Program-made: the position numbers and the translations under genes
Shown here: positions 37,003 to 50,039 of the stretch, piece after piece
Position numbering within the stretch: the first letter of the stretch is position 1
How the letters are laid out: every line of letters begins with the position of its first letter
Origin: Zonotrichia leucophrys gambelii
Taxonomy: Eukaryota > Chordata > Aves > Passeriformes > Passerellidae
Length of the DNA: 64,000 bases
Assembly (NCBI RefSeq): GCF_028769735.1
Contig: NC_088172.1
Coordinates: forward strand, 34,816,897-34,880,896
Reading direction: 5' to 3'
The notes under the pieces: generated by a model
Told to the model about the DNA's origin: nothing
Databases searched by the model: none
The model's input: only the letters and a program-made list of their open reading frames with translations

Positions 37003-37484
37003 ACTCTCAATTTAAAAGGAAATAAGGATGTGGTCATAGACAAAAAGGTCAGGCCACCAATTTTATTTTAAAAAGTGCAACAAGGCTTTGCAATGAGGAG
37101 AACTGTTGCAAGAAAGTAACAGACAATTACTCAGCCAAACAAAACAGAAACAAGAAAGAAAGTCAATTTGTTTACAAAGTAAGGGATGTGACCATCCTGT
37201 AATAAAGTCCCTTTCCACCAACAGACTAAAGTCATAAAGCTTAGAATTTAAGATAAAGACCAGTGATAAAATATAGATACATTTATAGCAGGAAGAGGAC
37301 AAATCAAATCCTAGCAATTTGTAGTGAAATATTATTATATTTTGTAAAAAAATAGTTAAAAAATAGAAAATTTAACTTCCTCTCCCTATAATTTAAAGTT
37401 ACAAAGGGAATATACCAAATAATGAATATTATTAACTCTTAATTTAAAAGGAAATAAAGAGATAGACAAATAAAGGTATCACCA
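37003..37484. repeat. Diverged direct repeat about 430 bp apart
   Basis: 'gactctcaatttaaaaggaaataagg' with 'catagacaaaaaggtcaggccacca' (37003-37058) is echoed by 'aactcttaatttaaaaggaaataaag' with 'agatagacaaataaaggtatcacca' (37434-37484). The two copies are similar over about 50 bases. The sequence between them is unassigned AT-rich DNA. The repeats might be edges of an unrecognised element or a local duplication. Confidence 0.5.
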
Positions 37485-37496
37485 TTAAAAATTACA

Positions 37497-37566
37497 AAAC
37501 CAAAACCTAAACCAAAACCAAAACAAAAACAACAACAAAAAAAATACCCCACGAACCCAAAAACAG
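37497..37566. repeat. A/C-rich low-complexity tract
   Basis: Irregular AAAACC, AAACA and ACAAC words over 70 bases, ending in an A run and CCCC-containing words. It resembles the tract at 13363-13640. Confidence 0.8.
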
Positions 37567-37677
37567 TACCAAGAGTTGACACAGGTCAGCTGACTGACTG
37601 TTTCCAGTAGATTTATGGATGTGCCCGTCCTTGTTTAAGTCTTAGGCCAATTTATTGACTTGGATGAGATCCAATAG

Positions 37678-38407
37678 TGTATTGGACCTGGTTGTGATGG
37701 ACATTTTTTTTATTCTACGTGGTGCTGTGCTTTGATTTTGTGAGTAAGTTTTTACAATGCACTGGGCTATGGTGGAGCAGCACTTGCACAGCATCAAGTC
37801 TTTCTTTTCATTCCAAATCTGCCCCCCACCAGCAACTGTGTTAGGGACACACCACAATCTGGGGGGGGTGAGGAGGAGGAGGGGGTACACAACCAGGAGA
37901 GTTGACTCAAACTGACCAAAAGGATATCCCGTGCCTTATAAAATCATGCTCACCAATAAAAACCTGCGGAATAAGGTTTCAACAGGAAGGTAGACATTGC
38001 TCAGAAAGTGGATGGGAATCTGCTTGGGAAAGCCTTTTGTATCACTTTCTTCCCTTCCCTTCCCTTCCCTTCCCTTCCCTTCCCTTCCCTTCCCTTCCCT
38101 TCCCTTCCCTTCCCTTCCCTTCCCTCCTTCCCTTCCTTCCCTTCCCTTCCCTTCCCTTCCCTTCCCTTCCCTTCCCTTCCCTTCCCTTCCCTTCCCTTCC
38201 CTTCCCTTCCCTTCCCTTCCCTTCCCTTCCCTTCCCTTCCCTTCCCTTCCCTTCCCTTCCCTTCCCTTCCCTTCCCTTCCCTCATCCTTTTTAAGCTACT
38301 TTTATTATGGGGGGCTGTTTAGTCTTGCTTTCCACAGTCCCACTGCAGGAGGCAGGGAGTGATCTGGTAGTTGTGTAGTGCTTGGCTGCTGCTTGGGCTA
38401 ACTCACA
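37678..38407 (+). mobile_element. Solo LTR (ERV) with internal (CCCTT)n, plus strand
   Basis: The start TGTATTGGACCTGGTTGTGA at 37678 is followed by 'ggtgctgtgctttgattttg', 'agcacttgcacagcatcaag', 'ctgaccaaaaggatatccc', a TATA-like TATAAAA at 37937-37943 and CAATAAAAAC at 37954-37963. Beyond the pyrimidine array the LTR 3' part resumes with 'cacagtcccactgcagg', 'gtgtagtgcttggctgctgc' and ends near CTAACTCACA at 38407. It is thus one LTR enlarged by the array. No target duplication was recognised, and the flanks hold no proviral genes. Confidence 0.8.
38050..38281. repeat. (CCCTT)n pentanucleotide array, about 230 bp
   Basis: Roughly 46 CCCTT units with one interruption around 38123-38140 where CCTT and CCCTCC variants occur. 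The plus strand is pure pyrimidine. The minus strand is (GGGAA)n, with a GGG run every five bases, which fits the classical four-tract G-quadruplex pattern many times over. The frames through it (SLPFP and GREGK repeats) are not genes. Confidence 0.97.
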
Positions 38408-39787
38408 GCATCCAGCTGTAGACCAGGCTCAGGTACTTTGCCAGTGGAAGGTGACTGAGTCATCTTGTTATTCACTAAATTCATATATCCATTTTTAATC
38501 CTTGGTCATCTCCTGCAGATAATCTTTGGGTTAGAAGGGTTGTTCTGACTACTCATTGTTGAGTTATTCATGCACAAACATTTCCAGAAAAAACATGGGA
38601 TCAATAGAATCAATTATTATAATTAACTGGAAAACAAAAGAATCACAAGTGATCTAACACTGCAGTAGGGCATATTTTAGTTGCCTATTAGGAAAGTTTT
38701 TATCTCAGGATGGAGTTTACTGTCAATAACAATAAGGAGATCAGTCTGAATATCAATGTTAATTCAGACTTTAATGGATGTATTTTAATGATAAAATTTG
38801 ATGCATAAAATTACCTATTAGCCGATTCCAGCATTTATTAGACAACTACTGGAATTCCCTCCATCCTGGGATAAGGTTTGTCTCCCAGGGTGGATTGTTG
38901 TATTGCTGTATGGCACATCTCTTGCATGACCTTGGATGCATCAGATACCCATTCATAAAATAGCTACTTTATGAATGCTTAATAGCATTTTGGGAAAAGA
39001 TTGTGAAGTGCACAGATATTATGATGATGGAAGCTGTATACATTCTAAAGTGATTGTTTTTCTGTTTGACTTTCACTTCTTTTTTCCTCCTGAATAATCT
39101 TGGGTTCATTTCTAAGGCATTACATTGTGGAAGTCACAGGGAGCTTCGCTTGCACAGGGTCTAGATGACTGAGTAGGCTCTGTGAGTGATGAGGGACTGT
39201 TTGGCAATTACTTTTGAGTCGTGTCATTATGCTGAATATCATCCAGACTCAAGGCTATGTCTGACTCATTAGATTTGTGGAACATTTTTTTGCCATGGTA
39301 TAACGCAGCATTTACATTCAAGCCACAGCTCTTGCTGTCACTCTACTTTAACCACATTGTATCATGCTATGTTATTTTGAGAAAATGTAGTATGATTGTT
39401 GAGATATTCAAGGTCTTGATAAGCAACTGATTCAGTACAAACCATTAAAATGTGTACTGTATAATGGAGGGACATGACATTGGTGAATAGTTTCCTTTTA
39501 AATCATTAACTGTCCATTGGTGAGACAGTTTAATTAAAGCTTTAAAAGGCTAAGCTATTCCTAAGAACTGGTAAAGAATGACAGTTGTATGGAAGAGGAT
39601 CTAGCAAAATATTTGCAAGACATATGAGGTCCAGAGAATATGCCCATCTTGTCCTTGAATTTATCAAACTTTTCCTCCAAAAAAAACCATTATTTGCCTT
39701 TTGTCACTGAGTGCAGAGGTATTTAGAACAGAGAGGATGTTCATTTGTCCAGTTGAAAGAAGTACAAGAAAGTAAATTCTTTTTTCA
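38408..39787. other. No gene recognised
   Basis: Unassigned sequence. The part at 39360-39560 is AT-rich with TTTAATTAAAGC-type words and no repeat features. It might be conserved, but that cannot be judged from one genome. Confidence 0.45.
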
Positions 39788-40320
39788 GTCTTTACTGAGC
39801 CCTAAGGACATCCATCTGGAGGTCTGGGCTGAGACCTGGGTGTGGCAGTGCAAGGGAGACATGGATGTGCTGGAACAAGTCCAGCCAATCTCCACAACTT
39901 AAGGGCTTGGAGCATCTGATGTGAAAGGGGAGGCTGAAAGAGCTGGAACTTCTCAGCCTGAAGAAGAGAATGTTCAGGGAATGACTATCAATGTGTATAA
40001 ATACCTGATGGGAGAGAAAAGAAACTGGAGACAGGTACAGTGGTGCTCAGTGGAAGGACATGAACTAAGAAATACATGTCAAAGCACAGAGACTTGTTTA
40101 AACAGAAGAAAAACAAGGGGTTTTTTACTGTAAGAGCAGTCAACCACTGGTGCAGGTAGCCCAGAGAGGTTGTGGACTCTCCATCATTTAGGATAGTCAA
40201 ACATAAGTGGACACTGTCCTGACCAACCTGCTTTAGCTGCTCCTGCTCTGGAAGAAGTGTTGAACTCTGTGATCTCCCAAGGTGCCCTCCAGCCCCAGTG
40301 GTTCTGTGATTCTTTGATTA
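39788..40320 (+). mobile_element. CR1 LINE 3' region, plus strand
   Basis: Consensus-order landmarks: 'catctggaggtctgggctg', 'gggagacatggatgtgctgg', 'agggcttggagcatct', 'gaaagagctggaacttctc', 'atcaatgtgtataaatacct', 'ggttttttactgtaagagca', 'cccagagaggttgtggactc', 'gtggacactgtcctgaccaa', and the terminus GTTCTGTGATTCTTTGATT at 40302-40320. It covers the end of the RT-associated region plus the whole 3' UTR, about 530 bp, with only small gaps. The frames at 39711-39902 and 39921-40133 are remnants or by-products and are not intact. Confidence 0.92.
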
Positions 40321-40529
40321 TTAATGCAAAAGACTTTCTCAATGTCTGTGTCACAGATTCCCAGCTGCATTGCAGAAGTGCCTTCCCCATCCTCTCCTGT
40401 GTATATCTATTTAATCACTCCTTATAACATTAATAAAACCTAGTAAAGAATCTAGTTGTTTGCCAAAAGGGCTGTGAGCTATGAATTAAGTTCCTACTCA
40501 TTAAAAGAAGTTCTGAGCAGATCTAAAAA

Positions 40530-40910
40530 AAAAATTTGCACTTTGTTATCAGCCGCATAATGTGGATATGCCCAGTGCGTAAAATGGAATGTCCATTTCT
40601 GGTAAGGAGCAAGTAACGCCTCCATCCTTGCTCTCCCTGCCACAGAAGAACATCAATTTATGTCAATTGTGCTGGTGGCTTTTGTGTTACAGACACCTGT
40701 CTACTCTGCACCAGTGAGACATCAAATCATTTTAATTAAATTTTCTCTAGAGGGAAGTTTAGCAGAGCAGGATGTAATTATCCAGATAGGAATTTTGTAA
40801 GAACATTGAACTTTACATCCTCTGCTTTGGTTAAAAGTGTCATTGGATGTTTAATGAAACAAAATGGTCAGGGACCTCTGTTTTACTTTTCATCTAAAAT
40901 ACAGTACTTC
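40530..40910. other. Possible conserved non-coding element (unverified)
   Basis: A stretch without recognisable repeats or low complexity, carrying AT-rich homeodomain-like words (TTTTAATTAAATTTTC near 40730, TGTAATTATCC near 40774) and no long reading frame. The style of sequence resembles developmental enhancers, but the call rests on appearance alone and needs cross-species alignment. Confidence 0.2.
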
Positions 40911-43900
40911 ATTCTGAGTCACAAATGTAGATATAGTGAAGAAACTGCTAACTAATGGACCACCACCACCACTTCATTTAGCTTTTAGTCCCAGTATAGC
41001 ACCTTCATGTCTCGTTTATGAGAAGTGTTTCAAAGCACCAGGTCAAGCTTCATATTTTAAGGTAGCTGAACAGGAACACAGTCATGAACACTGTAAGATT
41101 TCAGGGTATTTTTGTGAGAAAATGATGTTTGTTTTTAAATATTTTTTGCTCTCTGCAGGAAAGTCCTTCACACAGGGGGATGGCTGTCTCTACAGTTAGA
41201 ACTTATAAATGAAAAGTAAATCTACTTCTCCACTGAAACAGAAAATTAAGGGTTTTTTTAGAATTTATTTATATGCCTATCTATAGTTAATTTGGGCTGC
41301 AGCTTGGGTTGCAAATCCGCTTACCTAAGAATACCATTTTGTTTATGCATCTGCAGTTGTCAGGTGATATATGAATTAGGCAAGTACAGGCAGAATAATT
41401 GTGTCTCTCAATGCCAATACAAGGTGTCCTTAGAAATCAGAGAAACCATGTTCAGCAAGGAGCTTAGCCTAAAACAGATGAGAAATTCCTGCAAAGTATT
41501 AGGAAATGTGCCACTGCTCATGTCTTTCTTTGCATTTTTGGGGATTTTTTTCACTTTGAGACAGTAAATTCCATGTAAGCTTCAAAGGGCACACTCAAAT
41601 TTAGCAGGCCAAAACCATATTATCAGAGCTGAGATATCTCTGATAAATTTGTAAACATCACTTTTTGTTTTGTAGTCTGTTTTGCCATTGCAAATTAGTG
41701 ACACTATCCTTGCAAAGTCAGATCAGACAAGATAGTGTCACAGCTTTGGCAGGTTCGAACCAGAGAACTGAGGAAAAAATATCTTCTTATTAGATTGAAA
41801 CTCAGAGCAGATTGTCAGCTAAAAGTGATGCATTCGGCCCACAAATTTTGGAGAAAGGATAAAATATACAATAATCAAGTGTTCTAGCCTGTAAAGTTTG
41901 GACCAGTAAGTTTCATACAGTCCTGCATTGGCTCCATTCAGTCCTCAAACCAGTGCAATTACTGGGGTTTTGGGCTCCCTCTTACATTCCAAAATAATAT
42001 TATTTTGGGAGGGCTAAAATATAAAGAAGGAAAAAAGCAATAATAAAGTTTACCAGACTTGGAAAGAGAAGGGAATTTGGCATCCTTTTTCTTTTCATCT
42101 CTTCTTTGCTGGATGTGGAAATGAGCAGAATTGAGGTTAAGGTCCGGTGAAATGTTTCATTTACCTTGAGTGGAGCCCCTTGTCAGCACTGCAGGAAAGA
42201 AGAGCAAATCACCCCAGTTCTGTGACACCATTAGGAAGATTTTTTTCAGAAAGTCAGGTGTTTACTTCGGAAAGATGTTCTAGATCATTGAATCCCAGAT
42301 GTAAGACAGAAAGACCTTATTGTCCTCTTTCCAATAGAATTTTCACATCCATAGAAGTGGATCTTGATCCCTGTTAATTTCATGTTAACTGATGCATGAA
42401 AAGGCATAACAGACGTTTTTTTTCTGTTTCTGATCTCTCACAAGAGACCCTGAGATCTTTTTTTTTTAACATGTTCCTTAAGCGCCTGAGTTAGATGCAT
42501 TACTGGAGTTAAAATTTTTAAATGTAATTTGGGCAGAGATCATAATCAATTACTATTAATTCCTATATCAACATTAGAAAGGACAAAAAGAAAAAAAAAA
42601 GTTTTGAAAATAATTCTTCTAAAATGAATTAGCTCTATCTGCACATGCAAATATTGAAATTTTAATAAAATTTCTGACAGATCCCTCCAAGCTGCTAAGC
42701 AATTTAGAAGAAGAGAGGAAGAGAGAGAGAGACATAGAAAATAAGAGACACCTTTCTGAGCAACAGACTTACAATATGTGTCTGGCAAAGAGATTATCAA
42801 TAAACATAAGGTATTTTAATACTGACAAAACATTCAAAAGATGCAGCTTATATTGCTGATAAGTAGCAGTACTTCATCTCTTTTTTCCCTTCCCATCTAA
42901 CTGCTGTGCATACAGGAAATAGCTGAACTCTTCAGTCCTTTATATTCAAATGAATGTTTTCCACCAAAATATTTATTCAAATAGGAATGGTAGTGATTTT
43001 CAGATTCTCACAGGCAGAGTGGAAACAGAAAGATAAATGACTTTCTCACATTACTTCAGTGTTATTGTTATCATATATTGTGTGATGTTCCCTCATTATC
43101 TGTCGGTACACAAATCCAAGCAATGCATAATTTCTGAACCAAAAGTAAAATAGCAAAACATTTTTCAAGATGTTTTCAGCATTTTTAGATTTAGATGAAG
43201 GGAAAAATGTGTCTAACCCTGGCTGATAACAGATATTAAAATTCTGAACATATACACAGTCTTGAGGTACCTGAGCTGACAAGCAGCCAAATTCTTTCTC
43301 AAGTTCTGGTCCTTTTGTTCCACTCAGGTTATGTAAAATGGAAAGATCCTAAATTTAAACATCCATGGATGATAAAAGCTGATAGTGCTGATAAAAGTGT
43401 GGGATGGTGGGCTCTGCACTAATGATTACCTCCCTACATGCTGAAAAAAACCATGATTTTGTGAGAGGAGGGACACTGCAGAAAATCAGCGTTCCACAAA
43501 CTTCTTTTCAACCCTCACAATCTAGGCCACCATGGCACAAACATTTAGGTTATATAACCAACTCTCCAAAAGAGAGAACTCACCTGTTGCAGAAGGAGAT
43601 TTATCCCAACACAATTCCCAAGGTGAAGGTTCTCCTTTTAGCATACAAAACGTAGATTGATTCATGTGAGAAGGGGTGGATGAAAGGAATCAGAATACTA
43701 TAATGTTTGAAGATTTCTGAATTTATAATTTCAATTATACTTTTAACTACTTACACTTTAAACAAATAAAATAGATACAAAACCTGAGAAATGCAAACCA
43801 GAGACAATTCTTATATCTCACTTTATGTGGTTACTGAAGCACAGGTAGGTTCTTCATCTTCCAGAATTTCAGAAATATATGCATAGTTAGATCATTGCTA

Positions 43901-46900
43901 GCATATAGATTTCATTTAATTTAGATTTATACCTAAATTTTAGGCCTCTAGAGAGTTCCGAAAACCTACATTCTTAGAAAGTTAAAATAGAAAGTAAAAA
44001 CATTTGAGGATTCCAGAAGAGGAATCTGTTTTCCTAAATTTGAATTTAAATAAAAAATTTATGCAGCACATCTACCAGTATTTCTCCTGCAGACTTCCAT
44101 CTCAAGGAGACAAACATTAACCTAACAAAGCACCACACTGGGAAATGAAGCTGAAATCACATGTTTAGGGATTCAGATGTCACAGAAGAACATTGCTGGA
44201 TCTTATATAGATCAGTAGTTCCTAAACTGACTTCAAAATTAATTCTTGTATTTATCATCTCTCTTCACTCTGGTCTCTAATATGTTTTGGGTTGACTAGG
44301 AAAGATGTGTTCCCAATGAAATGCTTTCTGTTTGGCTTCAAAATTTGTTGCATGCATTAAACGTTAGACATATTTCCATATTCTTTGGGCTTCTTTAAGT
44401 GTGTTCTGTTATTTTCCCCACTAAAATATGTAAATATCAGAGATAATCATGTTTATTTCATGGTTTTCCTACCCGCCTTTAGAGAAAATTATGTGACATG
44501 ATAGGAGTCTACTTCTGATGAAACTTAGAGTGTAGCTGTTCTGAAAGAAAGCAATGGGAAAGATCAAACCAGTTAAACTGGAAGATTAGCTCTAATAAAT
44601 AACCTGAACCTCAGCTCATCCCTCAAATCTGGTGTACTGGTGAGGTCTAAGTTAGGAACCCAATTTTCTGACTTCCTTCAGTAGAAGTTAACAGGTAAGT
44701 ATTTCTGAACAGCCTTTTCATACATCTAAGACGTGGAATGCCTTCATAATTACCCCCTGTAAAGACAGCCTAAGGGACTAGCTTTCTCTAACAATGCATG
44801 ATCAATAATGCAGTCTTGGCTGAAATCCTCAGATATCCAGCTGTGACCTGTTTTGGGTTTGTTTGGGTTTTTTTCCTTTTTTACCTTTATTTCACTTTAC
44901 GGCTCCCCCAGTTTCTAATCTGTAGAAGAATTTCAACTTTCTTCTGTAACTATTTGGCCATCTAAATGCTATAGCTTGGTAGGGACTTTGGAACTTTCCA
45001 ACAAGCCATATAAAGTACTTACGACTCCAAATGCATCTCAATCTGTAAAATAATACTTTATCTGTTTTGTTTTCTTTTCTCCTCTGAAAAGCTTCAAAAA
45101 TCATGGTAGGTCAAGTCCAAAATTTTACGGGACTTAACCATAAAAAGAGAGATGTTTTCTGTCTTCACTGGTTTGTAATTTTCTTTTTAAATTTTAAATT
45201 TTCAGCAAATATTTCAGAACCTAAAATAATTTTGAATGACCTTTATTTTTCCTCAGTATCCCTTTTCAAAACTATTGATAGCCCAAACTAAAAGTAGTTT
45301 GCAAAAAGGCTTTCCACAGTACTTTAAGTGCTCTCTATTGACCACATTGCAGAGAAAAAAATCAAAAACAGCCTCTCCAAGTATTCTGCAGTATCTATGA
45401 CTAGACTGCATAAGCACATGAAATTTAAAACTGGAACTTAAAAATCATTCATTTGAATTTTAAAAAGTTAAAATTTAGAATAATCAAGATTTTTTTGTTT
45501 TGTCATGCTTCAGGATAGTAGGAAGTTCACAATTAAGAGTGATACAAAGGAAAACTCTTAGTGGGCAGAGTGTTATAAAATTTAAATTTCCTGAGGTTTC
45601 TGGCCTACAACTCTGAATTCTGCCATGAGCCTGGCAGGATCAAGATCTATGGGTTATTGACCCAAATTTATATGACTTTTTTTACATTCTGAAATTTCTA
45701 TTTCTAACTTAAGAGGTCCTGAAAGGAAACTATGCTACAAATCTCTGTAAGCTATATGTCCCTGAATAGGATATCCACTGTATCAGCTAGCAGAGTATCC
45801 AAATTTCTGTCTTCCAGTGTCTCTTTTCCACAAGTAATATTTCAAGTGATAGCAGTTAATTCTTACATCTGACAGTCTTCATGGACTTTCACTTTCCTCC
45901 CAATCTTATACTTCAGACTTTATACTTCAGACTAATTCAATTTATCTTGTCCATTTTACTCAAACAACTGAAACAGATCTATGGTAAATTAATGTACTAT
46001 AGATAATTTGGAATGCAGTGTGAGAATTCAATGCACACCAGCAGTACTATATTACCTAAGGATATAAGATTTTAATTTAAAAAGTTAAAGGTCCATAAAT
46101 CACACTCTATCTGCACTTGTCAACATTTTCTGACAACCTATTTTAACATCTAGAATTATTTCTTTCTTTATCACATAAGAGATTTTAGTTTAACTCCACT
46201 TTACCCTAGAAAAGGAATCAAGAAGCCTAAAGTGATCAGAAAAAGGAGGAGAATGTTGAAGAAAATTTTAAAAAGCACCAGCTACTCACTGAAGACATTC
46301 TTAAAATATGGTGGGGGTACTCTTAAGGTGGATGAGAAATGCGCAAATAACCTTTCTGTGGTGTATTTATTACCTAGCTTATGCAGATAAGTCTAAGACC
46401 TGAGATATAGGACTGAGAACGGACGTGTGCTGTATGGTAGAAGATAGCTGGTGACAGCACCCCTGACAACCCTAGTTTAAGAAATCCTGTTTAATATTCC
46501 AAAGCATGGGGGCAAAGTGATGACCTCATTCCAACCTGGGTCTGTAAACAGCAATTACAAGTGACTAGCAGCAGGAAAATACACGAAGAGACAAATTAAC
46601 ATCCATTCTGACTCCAATCTGGAAGGTAGTCAAGGTTTATTATGTTGTCCTCCTTTCTATCTCAAGGGCACACTTTAAAGCCTACAGCACACTCTGTGTT
46701 GCCATGGCTCTCTTCCTAACAGCTGTAGAAAGCAGGTAGCTCAAAGCCACCACACAGATGTCTCCAATGCATGAGTTAAACAGACAGTCTTAATGTAAAC
46801 ACAGTCTTATATCCTGCTACAAAGGGTAGCAAAGAGAGATAAGACAGGGAAATTTCAGATAGGGAAACAATAATTTTTTTTTCCTTAACTATTTAGAGTT

Positions 46901-48064
46901 AGACTCTCAGGAAGTGATGAAAGAAAAACCTTTTCAGTTATACTCCATGATACTAACAGGAATTCCAGCCTTCATTTTCCACTAAAATAAGCTCATACGT
47001 AGAACCAAAATTGTAGGAATCTTTCATGATACCCAAGAGAAGATTTTACAATAATAGTCTCATCTCATCTGCCTCTCATCCATCTTCTCTCAGCACACCC
47101 TTCCTTAGATCCTATGCATTTCCCAGCAGCCCAACATCACAACTTCTCCCATGAGCATGTGCCAGATGTAGTTGACTCAGAGAATTTCTTTTAGTTCCAG
47201 CCCCACTTGGGAGGAATGTGTTTATCCCAAGAAAGAGGTAAAATTGTCTCCTAGATTATAAACCAAATTGTTTCCCTTTTGTATTAAACACTCCAACTGT
47301 GAACTGTTTAGAGTCCCATGTCTCCCAAAAGGCAACCATTCCTGTGCAGCCTACCTGGGTTTACATCTTGACATTGTTCCCAGCTTTGGAAAACCAGCAA
47401 AGCAGTTGTATGCTTCTGTCACTTCACACTCCTGCTATGCCCCATTTGGTATCTTCTCTCAGAAGATTTTGTTTCTAGGCACGTGCCTCTTGTACAACTC
47501 TTTCTGGAATTTTGGAAACTAGAAAGTGGGAGGAGGGAGAAAAATGTCAGAAAAGTAGAGATACTACTCTACTGGATGTCTCCAAGCATTAATGTCTCCA
47601 GTTGAGAAACAGCAATACAGTGGCCAATGACCAGAGATGCAAATTCAATGCAGATAATATATCAACATTTAAACAACACATACATCAAAATAATCACCAA
47701 AGGAAAAAACAATAAATTATCCATGTTTTTAACCTGCCATTTATATGAACCACTGCTCATTAGAGTTTGAAAAGTTAAGTATAATTACAGCAAATGCATG
47801 ATGGTAAGTGCTTTTTTCACAGAGCATACCCTTTCTCATGGATTATTTTCCACTGAATTCTTTTTATGATAGGATTTATCCCACCTTATTACAGTATTTT
47901 GGAGATGGGCAGCTAATTTTAGCTAGCTGAAGAGAAGAGGATGTACTTTCAGCAAGCAATTTTTTCCACCTATTTGCGTTGTTATGAATTGGCATTCTGC
48001 CGTTACACTGATAAAATATCTTCAAATTTGCTGAATGGAGGGAAATTAAGGTATTTAATGACTC
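40911..48064. other. No gene recognised over 7 kb
   Basis: Mostly AT-rich unassigned sequence. Small features inside are a 20-bp perfect palindrome at 41989-42008 (CCAAAATAAT/ATTATTTTGG), GA-rich sequence at 42710-42732 and a doubled TTATACTTCAGACT near 45907-45934. Frames such as 41292-41567 (plus), 43046-43282 (minus) and 43404-43655 (plus) show no domain. I recognised no CR1 or LTR sequence. Confidence 0.5.
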
Positions 48065-48089
48065 ATATATATATATATACATATATATA
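48065..48089. repeat. (AT)n microsatellite
   Basis: Alternating AT with one C interruption, about 25 bases. Confidence 0.9.
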
Positions 48090-49155
48090 ATGCATCAAAC
48101 TTTTTAAAATTGCTACAAGAATTTTTTTCATTCCTTTTGGGCTAGAAGGTAAGGAAGTTGATATCAGCCCCACTGTGGCTGTTTGTCTGATTCCACATAA
48201 TATTGTTGAAGCAAGGGTTTTTCATTAAAGTGGAAAGAAATTTTTTATTTCCTTCCTCAGCACCCAAGTTCACATCAAATACAAAATTTTCCTTCATAAA
48301 TTAAAAATTCCACTCATTACTGGGTTTTTTCCTTCCTGATCTTCATGGTTTAAATGTGTTTAAATTAAAGGCCAAGAAGGTACAGTTTCAAACCATTGAC
48401 TCCAACATTAAAAACTCTTTAATATCTGATATTTTCAGTCTTAGGAAAAACATACATAGTGTGATCAAACCACCTCTCATCATTCTCATGGATAATGTAG
48501 TAGCCGGAGCATTTTAGCAGGTCTGTAACTTTGTTTCTGCAGCTTCTGAATGTTTTATAGGGGCTTTTTGCAGAATTTTCTTCAATTTTAGTACTATGTT
48601 CAAAAGATAAACATCACTGCTGGCAAAATTTCTGAGTTTTGCTGCAACAATGTCTTCCACATAAAGACTTATGAAATTGTATATATTCTAGACACAACCT
48701 TGGTCAATGAAAAGTCTAGCCTTACATAATTTTTTCTAATGCAGATGATTTTTCTGTTTGGGTCCCCCTCCCCTCCTTTAATTCCATATTTACCAAGCAC
48801 ACTGTATCTATGTATTCTCTTCCTTTTCTGCTTGTACCTCTTTCCTTCCATGGTCATCTCTCACTCTGAAGAGCAAAATTTCCATTGTTAACAATAACAA
48901 TTTACTCTCTTATTTAGGTCAGGTACTCTACGAATCCAAAGCTATGAGTACTGGTGAAAACAGAAAATAGAAGTTTCATGATATTGAATGCATCACCCAA
49001 TATCCCCTTGTGCAATATATAGAAAAATTAGCTATGACAGTTTCTGTTCTAACAATATATATTTAGGATACTCTCCATCATGGGTCTGTTGTAGTCTGGT
49101 CTGTTTGTTGTGCTCCTAGATGCTCTTGACTCCTGGTAATCTGATCTCATTTTAG
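48090..49155. other. No gene recognised
   Basis: Unassigned AT-rich sequence; no repeat family, RNA gene or convincing frame seen. Confidence 0.5.
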
Positions 49156-49189
49156 CTCTCTCTCTCTGTGTGTGTGTGTGTGTGTGTGT
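49156..49189. repeat. Compound (CT)n(GT)n microsatellite
   Basis: About six CT units run directly into about eleven GT units. Confidence 0.96.
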
Positions 49190-49244
49190 TAACTGTATGA
49201 TTTTGATATTTGATCCTTGGGTCAATTACAGGATTACAGGCTTC

Positions 49245-49490
49245 TTTGGTTTGTTGTTTTTTTTGGCAGGGGGGAGTTGGGAAGTTTTTTGGTTGGTTGG
49301 TTGGTTGGTTTGTTGGTTGTTTTTTGGTTTGGGTTTTTTTGAGTGGGTTTTTTTGTTTGTTTGTTGTTGTTTTTTGTGGGATTTTTGGTTGTGTTGTGTT
49401 GGGTTTTTTGTTAGTTTGCTTATTTATTTGGGGGGGTTTGCTGGTTGTTTGGGGTTTTTTTGGTGGTTTTTTTTTTTTTTTTTACTTCTA
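49245..49490. repeat. G/T-rich low-complexity tract
   Basis: Almost only G and T on the plus strand, including five consecutive GGTT units near 49293, several GGG and GGGGGG runs, and a terminal T run at about 49470-49484. The plus-strand frames through it (49170-49526 and 49210-49503) give W/F/G/V-rich strings and are not genes. Confidence 0.9.
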
Positions 49491-50039
49491 TCTTACTTTC
49501 TAGACAACAGAACGAAAAGGATATAAAGGATAGTGGATATTATACTCAAGTCAGAATATTGTCAAAAGTAATGATGTCAACCTGCTCAGATCACTGGAAG
49601 TCACTTAATCCTCATCCACCTTTGTGGAATAATGTGTCCTGCAATATGATGCAATAAATGCTACAATAATTCATGCATCAATGACCCATGTGAGGACAAA
49701 AGTCATCTGACTGAAGAGGAGTTGAGTGTTCCCCTTAAGCCACTTACGTTCTTGCTACAGTACTTAAAGACAAAGAGAACAGCATAACTATTGATGTAAT
49801 TCAGATCACCTTCCTTACATGCCTATTTCAGAAAGGGAATGAATAATGGTCCAAGACATCTGTCTTGTCTCTAAAAAGAGCCTCACTGATCACCTTTCCC
49901 TGGGTACCCAACTTTTAAATTGCTGACTCTAGCTCTGCTAACTGAGAATTCAAAGTTTTAGCCTTCAACTAAGATTTCTACTTAGCAAATGATCCACATA
50001 TTTCCTTCCTGAAAATATTTTATCTCATTCTGAAAGAGA
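49491..50039. other. No gene recognised
   Basis: Unassigned sequence with no repeat hallmark or convincing coding frame. Confidence 0.5.

Noticed and set aside
37902..38362. Frames with SLPFP repeats (plus) and GREGK repeats (minus)
   Set aside because: Direct translation of the (CCCTT)n array; all frames are open because a 5-base unit without a stop repeats.
44681..44694. Micro-exon of 13 bases between TTCCTTCAG and CAGGTAAGT
   Set aside because: One perfect donor 9-mer is expected about every 130 kb on either strand by chance; the 13 bases start with a stop codon and nothing else supports an exon.
49170..49526. 118-codon plus-strand frame with many W, F and G
   Set aside because: Same cause: the G/T-rich tract and adjacent (GT)n. 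There is no start context or domain.
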